Source: DATFVA01 sp963721075
GTDB lineage: Bacteria > Bacteroidota > Ignavibacteria > Ignavibacteriales > Ignavibacteriaceae
NCBI GenBank assembly: GCA_963721075.1
Contig: CAVRHV010000019.1
Coordinates: forward strand, 124,001 to 188,000
Direction: 5' to 3'
DNA length: 64,000 bases
The position numbers were made by a program, and so were the translations under genes. The notes under the pieces were generated by a model. The model ran no database searches. It was given only the letters and a program-made list of their open reading frames with translations, and was not told the DNA's origin. Positions 56,341-64,000 of the stretch are shown here, in pieces; position 1 is the first letter of the stretch, and each line of letters opens with the position of its first letter.

Positions 56341-57402
56341 ATGTCTGAAACAACTAATATCCTTATTGCAGAGGATGAAAAGATCATAGCTCTGGATATC
56401 TCGAATACCCTGCGCAGGCTGGGGTATAGCGTATGCGGTATCGCGGCTTCGGGTAAAGAAGTTCTTAACCTTGTCGGGCAGTCGCGGCCCGATATAATAA
56501 TGATGGATATAATGCTTGAAGGAGATATGACCGGGATCGAAGCAGCTTCAATTATATTTGAAAAGTATTCTGTCCCTGTTGTCTTTTTGACTGCTCTTAC
56601 TGATACAGCTACTCTGGAAAAAGCAAAAACCGCAAACTCATACGGCTATATACTGAAGCCTTATGATGATAAATCTCTTCATTCCGCTGTTGAAATGGCT
56701 TTATATAAGTACAAGGTGGAAAAAGAACTGCAGATAAAAACAAAACAGCTTGAAGAAGAGAAGAAAAGAACCGATAGCTTACTTAAAAATATCCTGCCGG
56801 AAGAAATAGTTCAGGAGATCAAAACAAACGGTACGGTAAATCCCAGATTTTATGATGAGGTATCTATTCTCTTTACGGAATTTTTTGAATTTGATCTGAT
56901 TACATCAAAAGTGGAGCCTAATCGTCTGCTTGAAGAATTGAATGAAGTATTTGACAACTTCGATTGGATTGTGCAGAAATATAAACTCGAAAAACTGAAA
57001 ACTATCGGTGATTCCTATATGATCGCTGCGGGTGTTCCTCAGAAGATGAATAATCACGCGGAGAATATCCTTCTTGCTGCTATTGAGATGAGGGATTACC
57101 TGATCAATCGTAACAGAAATAAAGAAATTAAGCTTGAGATGAAAGCGGGAATTCATACAGGTCCCGTTGTAGCCGGGATTGTAGGTATGAGGAAGTTTAC
57201 TTTTGATGTCTGGGGAGATACTGTTAACATTGCCAGCCGAATGACGAGCGGGTGTGAACCTCAGAAAGTGAATATTTCCGGTGAAACGTATAAGCTGATC
57301 AAGGATAAATTTGATTGCAGTTACAGGGGCCGACTTAATGTAAAAGGGAAGGGCGAAATCGATATGTATTTTGTGAACAGCTATCGTGAAACTAAAAGTT
57401 GA
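56341..57402 (+). CDS. Receiver-class III nucleotide cyclase 2 (Asn/Arg half)
   Basis: A 353-residue paralogue of the preceding protein, starting three bases after its corrected stop. REC domain with Asp56 (MMDIMLEG) and Lys106, a coiled coil (LQIKTKQLEEEKKRTDS) and a class III cyclase domain. Residue numbering matches its neighbour exactly. Here the catalytic Asn296 and Arg300 are intact (VWGDTVNIASR), as are Lys220, Asp224 and Asp289, but the first metal ligand is Glu180 (LFTEFFEFD) rather than Asp. It therefore has what cyclase 1 lacks and lacks what cyclase 1 has. Lys220/Asp289 indicate ATP rather than GTP specificity. The two probably act as a heterodimer. Confidence 0.93.
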   Translation: MSETTNILIAEDEKIIALDISNTLRRLGYSVCGIAASGKEVLNLVGQSRPDIIMMDIMLEGDMTGIEAASIIFEKYSVPVVFLTALTDTATLEKAKTANSYGYILKPYDDKSLHSAVEMALYKYKVEKELQIKTKQLEEEKKRTDSLLKNILPEEIVQEIKTNGTVNPRFYDEVSILFTEFFEFDLITSKVEPNRLLEELNEVFDNFDWIVQKYKLEKLKTIGDSYMIAAGVPQKMNNHAENILLAAIEMRDYLINRNRNKEIKLEMKAGIHTGPVVAGIVGMRKFTFDVWGDTVNIASRMTSGCEPQKVNISGETYKLIKDKFDCSYRGRLNVKGKGEIDMYFVNSYRETKS

Positions 57403-59373
57403 TATCTGCCTGCAGTCCAACCCTGTTATCTATACTTCCTTCGATCTGCTGATATCCTGATCCTAATGATTTTTCTTTGGGCTTCAGAGTTTCTGAATAT
57501 TTCAGAGAGACGATATTTTATTATATATTCTGTACCGGATAGCAATGTAGTACCGTGCACCTTCACAGTATAAACTCCGGCTGCTTAATATTCCGGCCAG
57601 ATCATTCTCATATTCGTAAATAGCTGAGTTGAATGAATCTGTTCGGAAGAAAATAATCCTTCCGTAAAGTAATAATCCTTCCAGTGGTATAAGTCTGATA
57701 TCTTCATAAAAGAGAAATCCCTCTTCCCTGGAAAAATAATCTTTGACAAGTACAGATATGTATTCAAACCTGGTCTTTAATCTAAGCCGGGAATTTACTG
57801 AATATGAATACTCAAGACGAAAGGATTGTTTGTGTCTTTTTGCCATTATTTCTTCACCGTCAAGAAGAAATGCTCTCTCCTTATTCCCTAGTCGGTATTT
57901 AAGTCCCGCCTCACAATTCTTTAACACTTTCGTAGTATAACGAATCATAAATTCATTACCGTCGGAAGGAAGAGGATTCGTATAAGAAGCATATGGAAAT
58001 TTAAACTGATCAAAGTAGAGATTAAATGTACCGATTGAGGTCCTCCATCGGAATCCGTTATAAATGCCGAACTCACCGCTCCGTGCTCCCGATCTTTCAC
58101 CAAAACGACTGCCATGCAGTGAATTGAATTCTACCGGATAGTTTCTGATAAGCAATGAGTAACAGAATTTGGGAGAAGGTGTTAAAATTAACCCGGTTAA
58201 GTATGCTGGTCCTGAATTACCATTTAACGCTAACTCCCCATATATATTAGAATTATTAAAAAGTAGATCAAAGTATCCTGAATAATAATTGAAGTTAGCC
58301 TCTTTTATATCATAAATATTTGAATACATAAAAGAATGATCCAGCGCGGTATTATAATAAAGCAGACCAGCATTCAGAACTTGAGAAAAGGAATATTCCA
58401 GCAGCATACCCCAGGCTTTTTCCTGTACAGAATGCCGTTTCATATATTCATTATCAGTTCTGTGCAATCCATCTACAGAAAGAGATGTTATTTTTCCTGT
58501 AGAATCGACGGCAGCGTCAAGTCGGCTGTTCGAATAGAATCCGGTCAGGTTAGCGTGCTCCCAGTTATACCGGAATGCTGCTCCCCGAAAGAAGTTATTC
58601 TCGGATGCACTTGTAGACGGTTTAATAGCACCTGAAGATTTTTTACTTGAAAAGACTGCATCAGAACCTTTCGAGATTCCGTAAGCATTCCATAGTGCCA
58701 AGCCCTGTCCGAAGCGGATTTGATAATCTCCGAATATTATATTTCCAAAACCGTAAATATCAGTAAGGTTGAGGTACCCCGAAAGAAAATCATCATATGA
58801 ACTTTCCCCGGCATCTTTTTCCGTTAATAAACCCGCACGCACAGACCTTTTATAATTATAATTGAACCGGTTGTACATTTTTATGGGCGAACCTTTGAAA
58901 TTCTTATCCCTGAAACCTTTCCTTTCCTGAAGATCGGTAATCAATCTGCTTCGGATATCGACCACGGAAGTGTTGGTCTCTTCTTTGAATTCCTTATCTG
59001 CCGGTTCAGATAAATGAACAGCTAAAAACGGAAGGATCTTTTCCACCAAATCTGCAGGAAGTTCTTTGACTGAGTAAAGCTCGTTTGTTGAAAAGAAGGA
59101 CCCATACTTATCTCTGTGCGAAATTATCAGTTCAGCAGCTGAGGGGTCAAGGTAGGGGAGTTTAATGAGATCCTTTGCCGAAGCTTCGTTAATATTGATG
59201 GGATGTTCAACATAAAACGCTATTACCTCATAAAGTTCTGTGTTATCGGTTTCCTCCTCCTGTTCTTCAAGAAGATCTTCAATCGCATTATTTACGTTGA
59301 TCAGCACCGAATCACTTTGAGCAGGACAGTTAAAATAGAAAAGCACAAGAATCAGAATAAGCTTTTTAATCAT
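57392..59373 (-). CDS. Helix-hairpin-helix outer-membrane barrel protein, one frame break at about 57510
   Basis: A 660-residue exported protein after adding one base near 57510. A signal peptide (LILILVLFYFNCPAQ) precedes a ComEA-like helix-hairpin-helix domain (about 55-115: NINEASAKDLIKLPYL, AAELIISHRDKYG, LPADLVEKI). The remainder is a predicted beta barrel with alternating aromatic strands (for example IRFGQGLALWNAYG, GFYSNSRLDAAV, GEFGIYNGFRWRTS). The corrected frame replaces the stop in NKISSL with VSLKYSETLKPKEKS and ends in LQADINF, a terminal-Phe barrel signature. HHH domains bind DNA or protein; here that would be at the periplasmic face. It abuts the PorV-like gene and converges with cyclase 2, overlapping it by 11 bases. 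Confidence 0.8.
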
Positions 59374-59377
59374 CCCT

Positions 59378-60235
59378 TTATTTTATCCCGAGATATTCTC
59401 TTATCATCTTTTTACGTGAGTCTTCGGAGTTGAAGCAGATAATCAAACCTGCCTGATGTGTTAGTCCGAGATCACTATGTGTGAAGACCGCATAATCAAG
59501 ATTAAGGAACCGGTAGTGTATGCCTATTCCTGCAGTAAACCTTGATGGTTCATTGGAAAATCCCGTTCTTAATGAGAAATATTTAATCAGATCATAGTCA
59601 ATTCCGATCATTAAGCTTGCGTTATAGCGGATATCCTTTTCAATTGCAGCATTAAGGGTAAACTCATCGGTTATATCGTAACTTGCACCTGAGTTAAATA
59701 TCACCGGCACCTGATCTTCATAATTCACATAAGTCGCATGATTTATATTGTGAACGCTGAAGCCCCATCGAAGGTAATCAGTGAGGTAAAGCAGTCCGCC
59801 TAAATCAATATAAAAGCATCCGGCAGTGCCGTAATTCTTTATTGAAACCGAATTATAATTGAATGATGCACCGGCGAAGAAGCGATTCTGGTAATTATAT
59901 GAAAATCCCGCTGTTACACGACTTTCCCTGTAGAGTTGAAATCCGTATGTCATTGCTCCGGCAGCGACAGATCCGAAAGAAAATGGTTCGTTGTAGGCAA
60001 TAAACCCGTTTGCCAGTTCAGAGAAACCAAACGGAGCAGGTGAGTAATAAATCCCTATCTCCCGCCAGTTCATCTGCGACAGTCCCGCCGGATTATTGAA
60101 CAATGAGAATACATCGTTTGCCTGACCAGCGTCGGAATTTGCAATTGAAACCTGTTTCGCCCCGGGATTATATTGGGGGTAAATGTATGGTACAAAAGGA
60201 ACTATAATTAAAAAGATCAGTAAAAGTCTCGGCAT
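59378..60235 (-). CDS. PorV/PorQ-like outer-membrane protein
   Basis: A 285-residue protein with a signal peptide and a barrel of the PorV/PorQ type: after the signal the motif ANDVFSLFNNPAGLSQM is the characteristic N-terminal inward loop, followed by alternating strands (FSFGSVAAGAMTYGFQLY, VTAGFSYNYQNRFFAGASF, FTAGIGIHYRFLNLDY). Members of this family deliver or hold T9SS substrates at the outer membrane, although many have no assigned role. It is the first gene of a two-gene unit; the HHH barrel starts four bases after its stop. Confidence 0.78.
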   Translation of the reverse strand: MPRLLLIFLIIVPFVPYIYPQYNPGAKQVSIANSDAGQANDVFSLFNNPAGLSQMNWREIGIYYSPAPFGFSELANGFIAYNEPFSFGSVAAGAMTYGFQLYRESRVTAGFSYNYQNRFFAGASFNYNSVSIKNYGTAGCFYIDLGGLLYLTDYLRWGFSVHNINHATYVNYEDQVPVIFNSGASYDITDEFTLNAAIEKDIRYNASLMIGIDYDLIKYFSLRTGFSNEPSRFTAGIGIHYRFLNLDYAVFTHSDLGLTHQAGLIICFNSEDSRKKMIREYLGIK

Positions 60236-60331
60236 CTCCCTTGATGTCCCCGGTTAATCAACTTTTATTGTTTGATATTTTCGAATTTTATATATTAAAT
60301 TAACATTTATTTAAGAAAAAAACGGGTCCTA

Positions 60332-61213
60332 ATGAAAAAAATACTGGTTTTGCTGTTTAGCTTCACATCCCTTCTTTTTTCCCAGGAATTGAATTGCGAC
60401 GTTACTGTAAATACTGAAAGTATTCCTCAGGAGAGCAGAGACCTGCTGAATGATTTCGCTTCCTCTATTGAGACTTATATGAACCAGACCCGGTTCACTG
60501 ATCAGAACTGGGAGTATCCGAAGATTAATTGTGCCCTTAGTATTTTCGTAACATCTGCTGCAGATGAGAGCCATTACCAGGCCCAGATAGTTGTTACAAG
60601 TCAGCGGGAAATCCTTAAGTCAGACAGAAAATCCCTTATGCTAAGTATAAACGATAATACCTGGACTTTTGAATATGTAAAAGGACAGCCTCTGTACAGC
60701 CGCCAGTCGGCTTTTGAACCTGTAACTGGTCTGCTTAATTACTATGCTTACATAATCCTTGGATTTGATGCCGACAGCTGGGATGAACTCGGCGGTACTC
60801 CTTATTTCACGAAAGCGTTTGACATAGTTAATCTGGGCGCCAACAGCAACTACAAATCTGGATGGGAAAGGAACAGTTCGTCATACAGCCGCAGAGGTCT
60901 CGTTGAGGATCTGTTGAATGAGAGATACAGGCCGTTCAGAGAAGCTATTTATGAGTATTATTACGGTCTTGATTACTATGAGAAGGACAAAGCGATTGGG
61001 CAGAAATACATGGTAAAGCTTGTTGATGCTCTCTGGGAGATGAAAAAGAAAATGGATCTTAACGGAGTATTTGTTAAGGTGTTTTTTGATGCGAAGAACG
61101 GTGAAATAATCGACCGGTTAAAGTCATATCCAGATAAAACAATTTTTGAGAAACTTAAAAAGATAGATCCGGCTCACCTGGCTAAATATGATGAGGCCCT
61201 GTCAAACGGTTAG
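60332..61213 (+). CDS. porD: PorD-like (DUF4835) protein of T9SS
   Basis: A 293-residue exported protein with signal peptide (KILVLLFSFTSLLFSQ) and the DUF4835/PorD pattern: ELNCDVTVNTESI, NQTRFTDQNWE, KINCALSIFV, FEPVTGLLNYYAYIILGFD, SWDELGGTPYFTKAFDIVNL (part) and a final DKTIFEKLKKIDPAH. PorD-named proteins are required for gliding/T9SS function in some Bacteroidota, with unclear mechanism. It is the only plus-strand gene in this section, divergent from the PorV-like gene (96-base gap). Confidence 0.85.
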   Translation: MKKILVLLFSFTSLLFSQELNCDVTVNTESIPQESRDLLNDFASSIETYMNQTRFTDQNWEYPKINCALSIFVTSAADESHYQAQIVVTSQREILKSDRKSLMLSINDNTWTFEYVKGQPLYSRQSAFEPVTGLLNYYAYIILGFDADSWDELGGTPYFTKAFDIVNLGANSNYKSGWERNSSSYSRRGLVEDLLNERYRPFREAIYEYYYGLDYYEKDKAIGQKYMVKLVDALWEMKKKMDLNGVFVKVFFDAKNGEIIDRLKSYPDKTIFEKLKKIDPAHLAKYDEALSNG

Positions 61214-61286
61214 TCAGAGAATTCAGCAGACATAAATGGGAAGCCGGCAGCAATCAAAGAGGGGGTTTCTGTTAAGAGAATAATGC

Positions 61287-63320
61287 TTATCGTATAAGAT
61301 TCACGTGTTCAATTATTGTTCCCTGTGTAATTTTCTCAACAGTATCCATTCCTTTTAATACTTCACCGAAAATCGTATACCTTCCGTTAAGGTGAGGATA
61401 ACTTCCTGTAGTTACAAACCACTGAGATCCTTCAGTATCTTTACCCGCACTGGCCATTCCGACCATGCCTTTATTATATTCAAAAGGAGAAAATTCTGAA
61501 ACGATTTCATATCCGGGTCCGCCCCATCCTGTGCCCGTCGGATCTCCTCCCTGTATAACAAATCCGGGTACAACCCGATGAAAAGGTATACCTTTAAAAA
61601 AGTCTTTCTCTGCCAGATAGCAGAAGCTGCCAGTGGTAACAGGTGCATACCCCGGAAGAAATGAAATAGTAAAAGATCCTTTCTCTGTAACTATCTCAGC
61701 CTGTCTGTACTTAAAAGCATTGTTCCAGTAATTGTCAAAATCATCGATATCTTTTGAAATTGAATTTGCAGATACACCTTTTAATCCTGCCGCAAATTTT
61801 TTAACTGAATAAAGCTCTGAGCCTGAAAGCAGATCAATGACATTATTTTTTAATGTATCGGAAATTCTCCCGGCAAGATTTTCAAGCGACATTAAGGCCT
61901 CAATGTAATCAGGATCATTGAGATGGTTTTCAGTCTGCTTACTGATAATTTTCGTAAGTTTATTCTTGTTAGGGCTTACAAAACCTGAATCAACTCCGTC
62001 TGCAGTTATGGATATAATCGGAGGCTGATCCGAATTAAGAGCGGAGAACAGGGTGGCTGAGGCATCAGGATTATTCTGATCAAAGTTTAATATTGATTCA
62101 AGTATCGTAAGCTTATCGTTAAGGGATGCACTGCTGTAATTTTCGGTTAAAATAGTTAGTGCCTGTTCCGATGCAGGATATAATCCGCAAACTTTATAAC
62201 GGTATTCTGCCGAAATATTGTCATTAAAGAATTTAACAAATACCTCGTTGAAGTCCTGAGGGAAAAGACTAAGGTAACTGATGAACAATTCACCCTGGGT
62301 ATACTTTTCCAAATCAGTATCCTGGTGCAGCATTTCACTCATTTTCAGGTAAAGATATTCCTGCAATTCACCTGACAGCTTAATATCCTTCAGGGCCGCC
62401 GCAGCTTCCCGGGATATATTTTTATTGTTGTCTCGAAGGTAATCGAGAAAGAAGTCGAGTTCTTCCCGGGTTTTAAAATTATAATACACAGATACTTTAA
62501 CAGCTTCAACTTCCGACTGAAAGTCATTTAACGGCTTCAAATCTTTTAATAACTGAAAATCATCAGGGAAATAATGAAGCTTGCGGAGACAGCCCAGCAG
62601 ATAGGGGACCGGCTTGAGGGTTACCTCACCTCTTTCTTTTTTCTCCAGGATCCTTTCCAGAGTTTTAACAATCAGTTCTTTCTCGCTCTCTTTCGGCCCG
62701 ATCCTGTAAAGACAGAATGCTGCTTCAAACTGTCGTGACGATGATGAGTACAACTCATTTTCGAGAACCGGTCTTATTATATCCGCAGAGATCTTCCCAT
62801 CTGAGGAAAAATAAAAGAGTGCCATGGAGATACCATTAAACTCTGTTTTGCTTTCAGCCGAATTATATTCACTTATGAGGCGGTAGGCAAAAGATGAATC
62901 GGCCGTTTTGCCCAAAGCAATAAGTGAAAAGTATCGGGTTAAGGGATCGGTACTATCGCTGTAAAAAAGACTGGTAAGAAAATCAGCAGAAGCGGCAGAA
63001 GGTCCTGATTGTCCCAACGCAAAACATATTTCCCTGGCAAATTTGTCTACCGGGAGTTTGATTATCATAGGTACAAAATTGGTATCTTCAGATAGGCTTA
63101 CACTCAGCAGACCCGCGATAACTTTTCTATCGTCCTTAGAAGTAAGGTATTCTTTTTCTGTAACTTTATCGAAATTGCGTGTGAAAGTGGTAGCTGCAAG
63201 GTCTCTGTCATCCGGGGTATACTGTGCCCGTGAAAAAGATGAAAGCAAAAGAACGCTCAGCAGTAAAATGTAACCGGACATTCTGTAATTTCTTCGGAAC
63301 CTTAAAACAAATCTTCTCAT
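61287..63320 (-). CDS. Secreted HEAT-like repeat protein with C-terminal cyclophilin PPIase
   Basis: A 677-residue exported protein. The signal segment (MSGYILLLSVLLLSSFSRAQ) leads a long helical-repeat region (about 40-520) reminiscent of HEAT/Armadillo units (for example NISREAAAALKDIKL), ending in a cyclophilin domain (about 530-677): TEKGSFTISFLPGYAPVT, IPFHRVVPGFVIQGGDPTG, GSQWFVTTG and YTIFGEVLKGMD. The Arg/Phe and Gln catalytic residues are present, so peptidyl-prolyl isomerase activity is likely. It probably acts on exported proteins in the periplasm, possibly T9SS cargo (inference). GTGAGGT lies before ATG 63320. Confidence 0.87.
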   Translation of the reverse strand: MRRFVLRFRRNYRMSGYILLLSVLLLSSFSRAQYTPDDRDLAATTFTRNFDKVTEKEYLTSKDDRKVIAGLLSVSLSEDTNFVPMIIKLPVDKFAREICFALGQSGPSAASADFLTSLFYSDSTDPLTRYFSLIALGKTADSSFAYRLISEYNSAESKTEFNGISMALFYFSSDGKISADIIRPVLENELYSSSSRQFEAAFCLYRIGPKESEKELIVKTLERILEKKERGEVTLKPVPYLLGCLRKLHYFPDDFQLLKDLKPLNDFQSEVEAVKVSVYYNFKTREELDFFLDYLRDNNKNISREAAAALKDIKLSGELQEYLYLKMSEMLHQDTDLEKYTQGELFISYLSLFPQDFNEVFVKFFNDNISAEYRYKVCGLYPASEQALTILTENYSSASLNDKLTILESILNFDQNNPDASATLFSALNSDQPPIISITADGVDSGFVSPNKNKLTKIISKQTENHLNDPDYIEALMSLENLAGRISDTLKNNVIDLLSGSELYSVKKFAAGLKGVSANSISKDIDDFDNYWNNAFKYRQAEIVTEKGSFTISFLPGYAPVTTGSFCYLAEKDFFKGIPFHRVVPGFVIQGGDPTGTGWGGPGYEIVSEFSPFEYNKGMVGMASAGKDTEGSQWFVTTGSYPHLNGRYTIFGEVLKGMDTVEKITQGTIIEHVNLIR

Positions 63321-63353
63321 ATTACCTCACGCCATTATCCGCTGCATTTTGAA

Positions 63354-64000
63354 TTATACCGGCATCGAATAAATCCGATACTTTTTGTACAGTTCGCCGT
63401 TCATTACCTGAGCACCGCGGTTCATCATTTCGTTATCTTCAAGTACCCAGCTGGCCTCACCGAGGTTTATACCGATTTTGTCGGCGCGGGTAACTATTTC
63501 ATAATAAAAAGATGCATCCAGTCCGCGTTTCTGATATTCAGGGACGATGCCGAGCGTAATAATTCTGCTCCAGGTTATTTTTTTCTTATGAGTAAAGAGT
63601 TTCAGGAAACCGAAGGGGAACAGTCTGCCGTTCATCGACTTAAATATCTGGTTATAATCGAGCATTACAAGTGCAAATGCCATGGTTTTACCATTTATCT
63701 CACCGAACAATACAAGCGAAGGCTCAACAAGAGGTTTCAGATCTTTTGCCATAGCATCAATTTCTTCATTCGTCATCGGAACAAATCCCCAGTTGGGTGC
63801 CCAGGCTTTATTATAAACGTCCTTAACCTTGTCCAGTTCTTTGTTAAACTCTTTCATATTAAGCTGTTTAATCTCCATCCCCGAGCGTTTCCGGGCCAGC
63901 TCAGCAACTCTTTTCAGCTTATCAGAGCTTAATACCTTCTCGGTCTCAAGTTTATACGCATAGAGATCTTTTGCTTTCTTCAATCCGTAATTTTCACAAA
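63354..64000 (-). CDS. GNAT-family acetyltransferase, 5' end outside window
   Basis: The C-terminal part (about 215 residues) of an N-acetyltransferase-like protein; in the plus direction the frame continues past the window end (CENYGLKKAKDLYAY at the edge). Visible are MEIKQLNMKEFNKELDKV, the core strand GKTMAFALVMLDYNQIF, the acetyl-CoA segment RIITLGIVPEYQKRGLDASF and SWVLEDNEMMNRGAQVMNG, features of a family of about 370-residue GNAT proteins without known substrate. It lies 34 bases downstream of the HEAT/cyclophilin gene's start, in the same orientation. Confidence 0.8.
   Translation of the reverse strand, partial: CENYGLKKAKDLYAYKLETEKVLSSDKLKRVAELARKRSGMEIKQLNMKEFNKELDKVKDVYNKAWAPNWGFVPMTNEEIDAMAKDLKPLVEPSLVLFGEINGKTMAFALVMLDYNQIFKSMNGRLFPFGFLKLFTHKKKITWSRIITLGIVPEYQKRGLDASFYYEIVTRADKIGINLGEASWVLEDNEMMNRGAQVMNGELYKKYRIYSMPV

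Noticed and set aside
6022..57515. Programmed ribosomal frameshifting as an explanation for the many frame breaks
   Set aside because: The junctions share no slippery heptamer or downstream structure, occur in unrelated genes including core Complex I subunits, and are mostly at short homopolymers; random indel error is simpler.
1..64000. CRISPR arrays, prophage or insertion sequences
   Set aside because: No regularly spaced repeats, cas genes, transposases, integrases or phage structural genes were seen.

Overview
The window looks like a chromosomal segment from a free-living bacterium of the Bacteroidota/Chlorobiota superphylum, most probably an Ignavibacteriales-type organism. The evidence is a NYPNPFNP-type type IX secretion (T9SS) sorting domain, PorV- and PorD-like T9SS accessory proteins, the bacillithiol gene bshC, a W/Y-rich DUF6600 protein, moderate GC content and AT-rich spacers. 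This placement is inference from gene content; no rRNA is present.

Layout. 0-4.2 kb: a plus-strand housekeeping run (end of folD, deoC, a HicB-like small protein, a TrmH-type RNA methyltransferase, aroA, an orphan sugar-type ABC ATPase) facing bshC. 6-9.1 kb: a tight three-gene operon (radical SAM/SPASM protein, YbhN-like flippase-type membrane protein, family-2 glycosyltransferase), every gene carrying frame breaks. 9.3-14.4 kb: DUF6600 protein, malic enzyme maeB, an OB-fold lipoprotein. 14.6-29.4 kb: a complete nuoA-B-CD-E-F-G-H-I-J-K-L-M-N operon for respiratory Complex I with fused NuoCD. 29.5-36 kb: PEBP protein, CBS-pair protein, secreted GH31 glycosidase, HiPIP-like lipoprotein, tRNA-Ser(GCU) with a stranded T9SS gene fragment behind it, a triple-BON protein and a small four-helix membrane protein. 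37-48 kb: a large secreted cohesin/dockerin/T9SS protein, glutaryl-CoA-dehydrogenase-like enzyme, guaB, glycosyltransferase, purD, a C-family DNA polymerase that stops after the palm, and a MauE/rhodanese pair. 49-55 kb: tRNA-Leu(CAA), glnS, gltX and a hybrid histidine kinase, all on the minus strand. 55-57.4 kb: two tandem response-regulator/class III nucleotide cyclases. 57.4-64 kb: an HHH-domain outer-membrane barrel, PorV-like protein, PorD-like protein, a HEAT/cyclophilin lipid-exported or secreted protein and an acetyltransferase cut by the window edge.

The most interesting system is the signalling locus at 52.7-57.4 kb. The two adjacent REC-cyclases have complementary losses: the first keeps both metal-binding aspartates but lacks the catalytic Asn/Arg, the second keeps Asn/Arg but has Glu for one metal Asp. 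Together they would make one intact active site, the logic of a mammalian C1/C2 adenylyl cyclase, but here with receiver domains. The divergent hybrid kinase beside them has substitutions in its N box and G1 box.

An important caveat: about nineteen single-base frame breaks occur across the 64 kb in otherwise intact genes (about fifteen extra bases and four missing ones). Each repaired gene has a whole number of codons and a family-typical protein, so sequencing or assembly indels are the most likely cause. These genes are annotated at their full repaired extents.
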